From: Linyphia triangularis
Lineage: Eukaryota; Arthropoda; Arachnida; Araneae; Linyphiidae
NCBI GenBank assembly: GCA_963978545.1
Contig: OZ021725.1
Location: forward strand, 4,537,093-4,601,092
DNA length: 64,000 nt
Direction of reading: 5' to 3'
The notes under the pieces are model-generated. The model did not search any database and was not told where the DNA came from. It was given only the letters and a program-made list of their open reading frames with translations. Below are positions 39,084-49,175 of this stretch, in pieces. The stretch's first letter is position 1. Every line of letters begins with the position of its first letter. A program made the position numbers and the translations under genes.

Positions 39084-39100
39084 TCACTTAGAGACCAAAT

Positions 39101-39699
39101 TAAAAAGTCTAAAGTGATGAATAGTAATTGAAAAGAGCGGAATAGTTTTTGTTTATTAGTCATCTGACTTCAGTTAAAATGTAAACGATGTTCGGAAAGG
39201 AACTCGAATGTGTTATAAATCCTAATGTGATATAAATTGTATTTACCATCCTAAATTATACAGTACATAAGTGCATTCTGTATATCAGATGCAAAACTTC
39301 AAACACTACGTTATTGTAGTGGGAATCTTAGACGAAGGCTCTGTCCCTCTAAGGTCAACATTTCCAAAAATAAAACTACAAATGTTGAAGACACGAGTGA
39401 TAGTCAAATGAAAGGTATCATGAAACGCAACACATATCAAAATACAACCGGAAGCAATGAGCGTAAGCACCATAAATGTCGCCCTAATTTCAATTTGTAA
39501 ATTGTTAAATACAAAGAAAAAATGGTATAGACTTGCATCATATATCAGTTTGAAAGTCTTGATAAAATGAATAGAATTGCAAGAAAACTCAATTGGAAGT
39601 CAAAGTGCAGGTAGAGCTTGAAACAGATCAGAGGTATCATCAATAAATAACTCTTGTCTTTGCCTATCAATGATTGTTCTTCCTCCATTTCACTTACCT
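39101..39699. other. Unassigned sequence
   Basis: Single-copy DNA of mixed composition with no supported feature. Confidence 0.35.
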
Positions 39700-40800
39700 G
39701 AAAAGATAGTCCTTGTAAAGATCATTCCCAATACTCGCTATATTACAATCTTCAAGCCTAGTGCGTTTAGAAACTACTTAGTAGAAAACTTTGAAATTTG
39801 GTGAGTGGGTACGAAAAAGATAACATAATTGATAAGTCATAAAGTGTTTTCATTTAATTTATTTATACAACTAATAGACTGAGAGACGACTGTAATTTTA
39901 AGACCCCATCGAACATCATTCTGAATTTTTTTTAGAAATTAGAAAAAAGTGAGTAGATTAGGAATCCACACGTCTGCCAAGGCAAAAATGGCCGAAACTG
40001 GTCAAAAATCGACTTTTAATGAGTTGAACTAAATCCAGTTGTCAAATGCGCCATAACTTGCCAAATAATGAGCATTTTTTTTTTTTTTCATTTGGTAACC
40101 CTCACTCTTTAATTTTCAATTAAGAAGGTTGCAAACGATTCAGATATCTGGCGACGGTCTACTTGCATCTATTAAAAGGGAGCCAAGTTGGCAAAAAATA
40201 TTACTTCACTGATGAGGTAACTGATGTCTCCAATTTGGCTTACTTTTAATAGATGCAATTAGACCGTCGCCAGATATCTGAATCGTCTGCAACCTTCTTA
40301 ATTGAAAATTAAAGAGTGAGGGGTTACCAAATGAAAACAAAATGCTCATTATTTGGAAAGTTATGGCGCATTTGGCATTTGGATTTAGTTCAACTTATTA
40401 AAAGTCGATTTTTGACCAGTTTCGGCCATTTTTGCCAAAGGCAGACCGGTGGATTAATAATCTACTCACCTTTCTCCAATTTCTATAAAAAATTCAGAAT
40501 GATGTTCGATGAGGTCCAAAAATTACAGTCGCCTCTCGAACTATAAGGATTAAAAAAAAGAAAAAGACAAAACCAGATGGAGCCACTGTATATGCATTGA
40601 CGTAAGGATTTCAAGTATAAAATTAAATTTATTAGACGTTATTTTCCAGTTTTTAAATTATGTCACTTCATTAGGTGATTATTTTCATTCCTACTATCCA
40701 AACGTTAAGGTTTTATAGAAAGTAGTTTCTAAATGCACTGGACTTGAAGATTGAAACATAGAGAGTATAGGGAATGATCCTTACTAGGTTTTCTTCTGAA
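39700..40800. repeat. Outer inverted repeat enclosing a foldback element
   Basis: The left arm at about 39715-39800 (GATCATTCCCAATACTCGCT, ACAATCTTCAAG, GTTTAGAAACTACTTAGTAG) is matched inverted at about 40710-40795 (CTACTTTCTATAAAACC on the reverse strand, preceded by CAATCTTCAAGTCCAGTGC). The arms differ at roughly one base in six to seven and appear to extend inward more weakly. The foldback element at 39875-40545 occupies the loop, so it probably inserted into an older inverted-repeat element. Confidence 0.72.
39875..40545. mobile_element. Foldback element FB, copy 2, near-complete hairpin
   Basis: The arms run 39877-40190 and 40231-40545, over 300 bp each, separated by about 40 bp. Unlike copies 1 and 3, the inner arms also match: ATATCTGGCGACGGTCTA near 40144 faces TAGACCGTCGCCAGATAT near 40270 (one base differing), and CAATTAAGAAGGTTGCA faces TGCAACCTTCTTAATTG. 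The only frame (76 codons, 40316-40546) lies in an arm. A transcript through it would form a long double-stranded RNA. Confidence 0.92.
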
Positions 40801-40859
40801 AGGCATAGTGTACTAATTATAACAAAACATTGCAAATTTCACAAAGTTGACGATATATC

Positions 40860-41720
40860 CCTTTTTTTTTTTCACTAGTTTTTTTCACTACTTTTTTTCT
40901 TCAACTATAGCCAAAGTGTATTTTTTTTAAATTTAAGTAATTTTTATTAAAATTTTAAAGACATGTTTAATTTTCATATGCCACAAAACTTTACATACTT
41001 TTTTATTTTCTGATCATCATTCATGAAAATGTATGGTTTGGAAATGCAACGCCTTTAGCGAATGCAAAACACAAAACACCCATTCTTTACTTCCCTATTC
41101 AAAAAACGATTTTTATCTCCCTCTAACGATGTTGCCAAATACGAATGAAAAACAAATCCAAACTTTAAAAAAGAATTAGGAAAAACAACGGGGGGGGGGA
41201 GGGGGGAAGTAGGCGCCGAATTGGCGTCGAAATCGATATGCAACTACAGATTGTCGCTTATTAAAATTGAAACTGGAATCTCTCTTGAAGCTTCTTTCGA
41301 TCGGAACATAATTAGAAATAACTTTTCCAAGACGCATTGATAAAAGCGCCAAATAAGGACGCCACTTTTTTATTATTTAGTTATCGAATTTTTTTTTTTT
41401 TCCTTTTCGCCACCTTGAAAAATGGATTTCCGTTAACGCGAGCGAGTTTAAAAGCGAGAGTGAAAATATTAATCGTTAATTACGTTTAAGGAGCACTTCT
41501 GTGCTCATTTGGATTCGAATATTCATTCCTTTGGCGAACTTTGTATTTTCTTTATTTGGCGATTTTGTAACGACACTTCAATTTCGGGCTTGGAGTGGAA
41601 CTCTTTGAATTGCTTCTTAGAGAGCTTTTGATTTTGATTTGATTTTGTGCTGGGATACCTTTTGGAAATTGCATTAGACTTCTTTTGAAAATCCTCGGAT
41701 CTTCACATGTTAATTCATTC
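40860..41720. other. Balanced-composition single-copy block
   Basis: After a T-rich stretch (40861-40935), the interval 41040-41710 is complex, with little AT bias and no similarity elsewhere in the window. It contains AATCGTTAATTACG (homeodomain-type TAATTA core), a G9AG6 run (41191-41206) and several GCGAGCGAG/GGCGCCG-type words rare in this window. There is no convincing frame (62 codons, minus, near 41055-41243). Candidate cis-regulatory DNA. Confidence 0.4.
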
Positions 41721-42337
41721 AAAACATTTCCAAATATGTCATAGTTTTGTCTTTACATAAGAAAATTTTCACGCGCTAATATGTTAATGCCAAATTAGCA
41801 TTTTGATTTCGTGGTCATATTACTGTTTATGCAGTGAAATAATCAAATTACTTTTAAATTTTTATAGAGCTTGAAATTTAGGAACTAAACATATCTACAG
41901 CTAAAGTTCGATTGGAAGGCAAATATGATATGTACATTTTAAAAGAAATTTAAATTTATAAAATTTAAATTTTCACATTATAATATAAAAATGTAGCGCA
42001 ACATGTATTTTGGAAACTTTTGCAAATGTGACGGAAAAAAATATCGTAGGATATGGAATTGAAATTTATTAATCGTACTTTCCTTTCACTGAAAATAGAT
42101 ACATTTCTGTTCAATTTAGTGCTAATTTGCACGTATATTTTCTTATATTCAAGAATTTTATTAATGTTTCAACTGTTCATAGTACTTCCTATTTTCAAAA
42201 ATATCTGTATTGGATTATATTGAAAACACGTTAGCACATTAATTTTACAATTTTTCTTTTCTACTAATTTTCTTATTCTTGAATAAATATAAAGTTTAAC
42301 AGTTAAAACATCTCACGCTTGTTGTTAATTTTAATAT
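41721..42337. other. AT-rich sequence, nothing recognised
   Basis: No supported feature. Confidence 0.35.
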
Positions 42338-42361
42338 TGTTACAAAAATCATCTGCATAAA

Positions 42362-42975
42362 ATTGTAAATAGTGACGAATTTATTTTAAAGTTCTATTTT
42401 ATACAATTTATTCTGTAAATAAATGTAAATAGTGACGAATTTATATTAAAGTTCTATTTTATATAATTTATTCTGTAAATAATTGTAAATAGTGACGAAT
42501 TTATTTTAAAGTTCTATTTTATATAATTTATTCTGTAAATAATTGTAAATAGTGACGAATTTATTTTAAAGTTCTATTTTATATAATTTATTCTGTAAAT
42601 AATTGTAAATAGTGACGAATTTATTTTAAAGTCTATTTTATATAATTTATTCTGTAAATAATTATAAATAGTGACGAATTTATTTTAAAGTTCTATTTTA
42701 TATAATTTATTCTGTAAATAATTGTAAATAGTGACTAATTTATTTTAAAGTTCTATTTTATATAATTTATTCTGTAAATAATTGTAAATAGTGACGAATT
42801 TATTTTAAAGTTCTATTTTATATAATTTATTCTGTAAATAATTGTAAATAGTGACGAATTTATTTTAAAGTTCTATTTTATATAATTTATTCTTTAAATA
42901 ATTATAAATAGTGACGAATTTATTTTAAAGTTCTATTTTATATAATTTATTCTGTAAATAATTGTAAATAGTAAT
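42362..42975. repeat. 60-bp minisatellite, about 10 copies
   Basis: Units of AATTGTAAATAGTGACGAAT, then TTATTTTAAAGTTCTATTTTA and TATAATTTATTCTGTAAAT, repeat every 60 bp. One unit is a base shorter (near 42631), and single-base variants are scattered (GACTAATT near 42735, TTCTTTAAAT near 42891). The array ends at GTAAATAGTAATTCTG. Confidence 0.96.
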
Positions 42976-43149
42976 TCTGAATCTAATTGTAGCATTTCTT
43001 TTAATGTTCTGTTTTATTTTATTTTGTTTGTTAACAGCGATAATACAGGTTAGAAAAAGGTGGCAACAACTAAATCGATCGGGCAATTTCTAGTCATTTT
43101 ATCATGTGATTGGTTAGCTGGATTTTGTTAGAAGTTTCTGCCGCGAGAC

Positions 43150-43156
43150 TATAAAA
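43150..43156 (+). promoter_or_regulatory. TATA box candidate
   Basis: TATAAAA with an inverted CCAAT-type motif (TGATTGGTTAGC) about 35 bp upstream, downstream of the 60-bp minisatellite. It would drive plus-strand transcription from about 43180. Whether it belongs to an LTR or a host transcript cannot be decided here. Confidence 0.4.
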
Positions 43157-43500
43157 GTTAGCAAAAAAAATAGAATTCGAGCAGAAGAGTATTGAATCCT
43201 GTTCGAAAAGCATCGGGAATTTTTGTTTATTCTAGTGGTGCCTGAATTATCACTGTGTTCAAAGTTGTGTGTACTTGTATTGAAGTTTGATAGCAATTGT
43301 TCAGTCATTCGAAGAAGTTTTGAAATCCTTCGAAGGAAGAATAAATTACAGTTTTCTTTTTTATTTAGAAAAAGCTGCGTTATCATATCCTCTGAGAAAA
43401 TTTTAGAGCAATATGCAGGGCAATTTGTAAAGAAATTCCTAATTTTGAAGAAGGCATCAACAGTGAAAAGAATAGGCAAGCAGTATGCTGGATAAACAGG

Positions 43501-44039
43501 GAAGGAATTTGAAATACCAAGATTTTGAAAATTGATTAATGGGAGTAAATTTCCATTTTGTGTATTGAATTTTTTTAAATATAATATATTTATTTTAATT
43601 CACTTTAGTTTAATATTCATAAAATAAACTAATTAGCAAGTTTGCTTGAAAACTTTTGTGTTTACCGGCAAAAGGTTTTAATGGCAAATTGGAAATATCT
43701 GCTCAACTATAATTTGTGAACTTCTATACATTTCGTTTATTCATTAGATAAGAAATTCTTAAACACATTACAGAACCTAAAATTAAATTTTCTGGGTACA
43801 TTAGAAACTTGAAATATCCATCAATAAACCTACTTAATATGCAATTAGATAATGTGAAAATAGCAAAAGTACGTCATTACCGCTCATTAACCGAATCGCT
43901 TTGATGTGTTCTTAAAAGTTGAAAAAAATACATATCGTATGCAATTATAACTTATAATTCGGAAGGAACTGCATAAAACAGGATGTACAATGAAAATTTC
44001 AAACATCTATTCAACGAAAAAAAAAATTAAAATCTGTCT
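43501..44039. other. AT-rich sequence, nothing recognised
   Basis: No supported feature. Confidence 0.3.
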
Positions 44040-44400
44040 GTGTAACGACTTTAAGAACATTAAATCTGCATTAAAATCTTCGTTAAGAAAACGGGCAAAA
44101 AATATTCTAAGATATAAATTAAATGCAGAGAGAGTATTTCATATACAGGAGGAGTAATTGCTAACGAAATTGCAGGAAATTATCGCAGAAAGAAAATATT
44201 TAAGTGCCATAAAGATTTGACGGGAAATTCGATTAGGCCTAAAAGAGTTCTTTAAGGGAAAGATTACGTGCAACTGGCAACGATCCAGGCAAACGAGCGA
44301 CGCGCCCTCTAGCGTTGATGATTAAATTATCTCACAATGTATGAGGATGATTTCCCGAAACAAACTGTGGCGGAAATTATGTTCTGTTCCACCATAATTT
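44040..44400. other. Balanced-composition block with a CTCF-like motif
   Basis: Complex single-copy DNA without frames. GCGCCCTCTAGCG at 44302-44314 closely resembles the core of the CTCF consensus in its reverse orientation (GCGCCCTCTAGTG style). One motif of this length is suggestive only. Confidence 0.35.
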
Positions 44401-45282
44401 AATTATTTTTTATTTTTTTTTACACTTTTTTTGTTTGGAAACTTCTTGAAATGAGTTAATGGGGTGGGATCCTGCTTGGTGGAGGATCGCTTAGTTCGAC
44501 TCTGTATGAATTATTAAACATTGTGTTTTAAACTAATTACATTTAAAGTAAGTTGCCGAAAGTGTATAAGGGATATGCTTCGTAAGAAGAAGTATTTTTA
44601 CATTAATTTCTTCAGATGAATTTAAAAAGGCAGAATAATTTGTCCTTTCTAATTTAAATAATTTTTTTTTTTTTAATTCAACTGGATATGAATTCCCATA
44701 TTAATATAGAATCACCAACATATGCTTTTAAATTTAACATCTATTTTAGGTTAAATAAAAATTACTTATATTCAGTGTACTTTTTTTAAAGAATAATATT
44801 TCATCCATTCACAGTTTAATATAATTTAAATAATGTTCGACCTGTTCGGAATATAGCAATGATCTACCAACGCCAAATATTTCAACGCCAACTATTTGGT
44901 AGATACCTCGCGATAACCATTAAAACGGAAAGGAAGCTGTGACGTCTCAAAATGTGCTGATTGTTTTGATCAAACTGCTTTTGGCTCAGTTTTGGGTTAT
45001 TTTCTTTTCTTAATATTTAAATAACTATTTTTTTTTAAATAACTTTTGTTAATATATTTGTAATCAGAAAGAAATTCTTCATAAATATAAACTAATTTCA
45101 CTCGTTTTTTAAAAAAAAGTGGAAATTGTCCATTCAGTCATAGATCTCTTTCCGTTAGAAGATCAATTAACTCATTCCTCTACAAGCAGATTTTACGACA
45201 ATTTTCGCAGACACATTTGAATATTGCAAGACATTTTGAAAAACGCTGTATTTAAATATCCATACCTCCTTATCCTACATAT
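44401..45282. other. AT-rich sequence, nothing recognised
   Basis: T-rich runs near 44404-44430 and 44665-44676. No supported gene. Confidence 0.3.
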
Positions 45283-45981
45283 TATACTAAACTTCAACTT
45301 AACTTGACATCACTAGACGGTAGATCGCCACAGTGCTCATAGGCATTTAATCCATTTTGGCGGCGTGAAAGCATAATGCTCGCCAAACCACAATCCTTTA
45401 GAGAACAAAAGGCTATAAGGTTTGGCGAGAATTATATCTTCACTCCTCTAAAATGGATTAAATGCCTATAAGCACGGTGAAGATCTATCGTCTATACTAA
45501 ACTTCAACTTAACTAGACATCACTTGGACGGTAGATCGTCACAGTGCTCATAGGTATTTAATCCATTTTGGCGGCGTGAAAACATAATATCGCCAAACCA
45601 CAACCCTCTGTAGAGAACAAAAGGCTATAAGGTTTGGCGAGAATTATGTCTTCACTCCGCCAAAATGGATTAAATGCCTATGAGAATGGTGAAGATCTAT
45701 CGTCTATACTAAACTTCAACTTAACTAGACATCACTTGGACGGTAGATCGTCACAGTGCTCATAGGTATTTAATCCATTTTGGCGGCGTGAAAACATAAT
45801 ATCGCCAAACCACAACCCTCTGTAGAGAACAAAAGGCTATAAGGTTTGGCGAGAATTATGTCTTCACTCCGCCAAAATGGATTAAATACCTATGAGCACT
45901 GTCACGATCTACCGTCTAAATGATGTCTAGTTCAGTTGAAGTTTAGTATAGTGATGTCAAGTTAAGTTGGAGTTTAGTATA
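45283..45981. mobile_element. MITE M1 nested/tandem complex
   Basis: TATACTAAACTTCAACTT starts at 45283, 45493 and 45705, a period of 210-212 bp. Units 1 and 2 each contain a left arm, centre and most of a right arm that stops at GATCTATCGTC, directly joined to the next left end. Unit 3 is complete to GAAGTTTAGTATA (45950). An extra right end follows (to 45981) whose GTGATGTCAAGTTAAGTTG pairs specifically with the outermost left end (AACTTGACATCAC), whereas inner ends read AACTAGACATCAC. The structure is an outer M1 containing one or more inner M1 copies. Confidence 0.88.
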
Positions 45982-46092
45982 CTTGTGTCTTCTTTCTGTC
46001 TCACACTGTCTTGCAGTGATGTTATCCCAAAGTTTTTGGGGGATATTTTTTTTGTAAAGGCAGGCCCAAGTATTCACATTCACTTTCAAGTT

Positions 46093-46178
46093 CTCCCAGT
46101 CACTTGACCACTACAAGGCCGGTAGCGATGGTCAGTTGTGAAGGTGTATCCAGTGGAGGGCCACCGTGGACCTAAATT
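46093..46178 (+). mobile_element. SINE family S2, 3' fragment
   Basis: CCAGTCACTTGACCACTACAAGGCCGGTAGCGATGG matches the body of the S2 copy at 60440-60655 (CACTTGGCCACTACAAGGCC, GGAAGCGATGG), as does TCCAGTGGAGGGCCACCGTGG. The tRNA-like head is missing. It ends a few bases before the foldback element at 46184. Confidence 0.65.
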
Positions 46179-46183
46179 AGTCT

Positions 46184-46855
46184 TATAGACTGAGAGGCGA
46201 CTGCAATTTTTGGACCCCATCGAACATTATTCCGAATTTTTTATAGAAATTGGAGAAAAGTGAGTAGATTACGAATCCACTGGTCTGCCGTAGCAAAAAA
46301 TGGCCGAAACTGGTCAAAATTCGACTTTTAATAAGTTGAACTAAATCTAATTGCCAAATGCGCCATAACTTGCCAAATAATGAGCATTTTTTTTTTTTTA
46401 ATTTGGTAACCCCCACTCTTTGATTTTCAATTAAGAAGGATGCAGACGATTCGGATGTGTGGCTATGGCTTGCATGCATCTTTCACAAATGAGCCAAATT
46501 GGCAATAAACATTACGTCACTGATGACGTAACTGATGTCGCCAGTTTGGCTTACTTTTTAAAAGATACAAGTTTTCCGAGACAGAGATCTGAAAACGTTT
46601 GCGGCGCTTTTTCTCATTGAAAATGAAAATGCAGTAGGTTGCCAGACGAAAAAGTTTGTTCTCTTTTTGGCAAGTTATGACATATTTGGCGATCGGATTT
46701 TAGTTCAACTCATTCCAAGTCGATTTTTGATCAGTTTCGGCCATTTTTGCCACAACAGACCAGTGGAATTCTAATCTACTCACTTTTCTCCAACTTTTAT
46801 AAAAAATTCAGAATGATGTTTGATGGGGTCCAAAAATTGCAGTCACCTCGTACTA
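46184..46855. mobile_element. Foldback element FB, copy 3
   Basis: The left end TATAGACTGAGAGGCGACTG and the right end (GCAGTCACCTCGTACTA) are inverted. Outer arms of about 190 bp pair as in copy 1, and the centre has the same ACGTCACTGATGACGTAAC. The inner right half (46545-46690) resembles copy 1, not the homogenised copy 2. The 98-codon minus frame at 46183-46479 and the 75-codon frame at 46797 are by-products of the arms. Confidence 0.88.
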
Positions 46856-47058
46856 AAGGAATCTGTCTGTCAATTTTCAGCACGATTGATTGACGGCAAG
46901 TTAGTCTATTAGTGTCCCGAAGATAAAAGTGTGTGTAGAAGTGACCTTTTAGTGACAGTGACGGCCCACTACTGATTGGATTATGGCAAGTGGGTAAATT
47001 AGGCCTCTGCAGCAACAAACACACAAAATCGAAGTAAATATAAAGGATTTAAAAAACT
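46856..47058 (-). mobile_element. R1 fragment, reverse
   Basis: It carries a variant of the GATTGGATGACGGCAAGT block and ends ACAAAATCGAAGTAAATATA plus AAGGATTT, the R1 start read in reverse. It directly abuts the right end of FB copy 3, so FB may have inserted in or beside R1. Confidence 0.7.
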
Positions 47059-47121
47059 TTTTATGTTAGCACCAATTGATTCTGAAAGTACAACAGCATT
47101 AATTTGGATTCCAGTATATAA

Positions 47122-47875
47122 TGTTACGAATTTTTGTATATTTGTAAATACTTCTTAGTGTTAATTTCGTAATTAGGAAAACTTATGTACATTTCGCATA
47201 AGGCAGTTCGTCGTTAGTTTGCTTCCCCGCAATGTATGTCTTAATGCTTGATTACGAGTTTTACAGAGGTAACGCTGGGAAGCGAGTTTTACAAGGAGCA
47301 GGGCATTTAGATTATGGTAATGGCAATTTCGCCAAATCGGCGAGATAGAGCCAAGTTGGCGACGGTTTGGCGACTAATTTTTGTCGCTAAATTTGGCAAG
47401 AAATCGCTAAATGTCGCCAAACTTGGCGACCATTTGGTGACATTTTCGGTCCCCATGTATATGTATAGGACTTTTCGACTACGATCTGGAAAGTTCTCCA
47501 AATGTCTATCTCTGAAAGATTCACGAAAGTTCCCTTCCCCTACGTAAGACCGGCAGTGAGTGGAGTTGGTGGGTTAGTCAGTGAGTTGACTGAGTTGAAT
47601 CAGTTAGTTGACTTTAATTACTGAGTCTCAGTGAACATTCCGAGTAGTTCTAAAGCGAACTGTATTGCATTGTCTTTTGCGGCGATTTAGCAGTTTGGTT
47701 GTCAAGTTTTTAACTGATGTTTTGTGCTCTATTGTTGTGTATAGAACTGTATTGAGTCTACTAGAACGAGAAGTTCTGGAGTTATAAAGGAATCTGTGAA
47801 GAGTTGTATTGGAATAAATTTCTGCAAGTTTTGATCTGCTTTGGCTTCAAATCTTTCGAACCCGTCCATGCAACA
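47122..47875 (+). mobile_element. Solo LTR, plus strand
   Basis: TGTTACG to CAACA, 754 bp, matching the LTR at 3276 and most closely the reverse copy at 63133-63895. AATAAA is at 47813-47818. The U3 motif cluster (CGCCAAATCGGCGAGATAG, TTGGCGACGGTTTGGCGA, GTCGCCAAACTTGGCGACC) is especially clear here. The flanks are ATAA and ATAC, so a 4-bp duplication is only three-quarters matched. The frames on both strands over the motif cluster (64 and 77 codons) recur in the 63133 copy and are LTR sequence, not genes. Confidence 0.87.
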
Positions 47876-48586
47876 ATACCACTAATAATACATATTAATT
47901 TTCAATTGACCAGATTTTGTACTACAATAATTAATAACTTTAATATAATGAAAAGTTTGGACGAAAAGAAAATTTAAGCACTCGAAAAGACCCTCCAACA
48001 AAACTAGGTACAGAATATAAACTTTTCCTCGTGTTCCCCAATGAATAACTTTCAAATCTTTTAAAAGATGAAGCTCACTTACATAAAAAGTGAATTTAAA
48101 TTCACCACCAGAAAAATCTGTTCTCCCAGAAATCCTCTTCCTCTTATAAATTACTGTGCAAAAAATACTTGACAGAAATTTGATTTTAAATGTTTGAGCC
48201 AAGAACTCTTCGAGCTTGGCTTTTGTGAAAAGCCAGTCATCCAAATTTTGTAGATTCAAATCTAATTTTATATGAACTTAAAAAAATTTCCTTTGACGAT
48301 AAAATACAAAACGTTTGGTTCCGATCCGCTGCTTCCATTGATTTTTTTTTTTTTTTTTTTTTTTTTAATATTTTATTCTTTTGGGGTTGTATTTATTTTT
48401 TCGTCATTTCCTTCAGACTAAGGAAGGACAGACAGATTGGTAGATCCTGGCTACCTGCCATATTTTTCGATCTTAGTTGACTTTTCGAATCAATTTTTTT
48501 TTTCTTTTTTGGTCGTTAAGGTCCATCTTTCTAATGACGCGAAGCGAGCGACTTCTTCTTTGTTCTAAATAAATTGGAAGTTATAT
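47876..48586. other. Unassigned sequence
   Basis: A 125-codon minus frame (47882-48259) is the longest non-repeat frame in the right half. Its product is Leu/Phe/Lys-rich without a domain I recognise and in AT-rich DNA could be chance. A T run follows at 48341-48366. Confidence 0.3.
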
Positions 48587-49175
48587 TTTGACAAAACACA
48601 GAGAACTTTTTTTTTTGTTTTGTTTTTTTTTATTTTCCTTTTTTACTTTCGTTTTAAAAGATGTTTACTGGAATTTGCCTTATTCTTTTGCAGATATTTA
48701 TTTTTCAAACTATGAACTCTTTTCCATCGTATTTGATTGCTTATTTTCACCTTATCAAAATGCTACTAAAATTTGTAAAATGGAATTTTGTTTCTGTTTT
48801 TCTGCTATGGCATTAAATTCAATTTGAAATTTTTTCTGTTTCGAAATAAATATTTTTACCTCTTTAAGGGGAGTTTAAACTTTTTGACAAAACACAGAGA
48901 ACGTTTTTTTTTTTTTTTTTTTTCTTCTTTTTTTACTTTCGTTTTAAAAGATGTTTACTGGAATCTGCCTTATTCTTTTGCAGATATTTATTTTTCAAAC
49001 TATGAACACTTCTTTTCCATCGTATTTTATTGCTTATTTTTACCTTATTAAACTGCTACTAAAATTTGTAAAATTGAATTTTTTTTCTGTTTTTCTGCTG
49101 TGGCATTAAATTCAATTCGAAATTTTTTCTGTTTCGAAATAATTATTTTTACCACTTTAAGGGGAAATTAAACTT
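48587..49175. repeat. Tandem duplication of about 293 bp
   Basis: TTTTGACAAAACACAGAGAAC starts at about 48587 and 48880, followed in both by a T run, TTTACTTTCGTTTTAAAAGA, TGTTTACTGGAAT and TTTTTCAAACTATGAAC. A third TTTTTGACAAAAAACA starts near 49174. The two units are about 95% alike by eye. Each ends in CTTTAAGGGGA, so the duplication includes the left end of the TTAA element at 49161. The Phe-rich 79-87 codon frames lie within the units and show no family signal. Confidence 0.9.

Larger units (their letters stand above)
37470..39100 (-). repeat. Tandem array of tRNA-Lys-containing units
   Basis: Four units of about 220-230 bp each carry a degenerate tRNA-Lys plus the same flank (ACAAAAATTATTTCTG.., GATACTTGGCGTAT, CAAGAAAT, TTCAATCAGTTGAAAAATGA). 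The tRNA 3' ends fall at 37571, 37802, 38793 and 39010, spacings of 231, 991 and 217. The long spacing contains the 761-bp hAT-like element plus its 8-bp duplication. Subtracting these 769 bp leaves 222, so the array was regular before the insertion. Confidence 0.88.
42338..43500 (+). mobile_element. Possible LTR with a 60-bp minisatellite in U3
   Basis: It begins TGTTACAAAAATC, similar to the TGTTACGAATTTT start of the main LTR family and likewise followed by TTGTAAATA. The minisatellite comes next, then a promoter-like stretch (GATTGGTTAGCT, an inverted CCAAT box, and ACTATAAAAGTTAG, a TATA box at 43150-43156) and a plausible transcribed region. I could not find the CA end or a target duplication, so the right boundary is a guess. 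A host promoter is the alternative. The overlapping 90- and 121-codon frames show no family signal. Confidence 0.35.
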
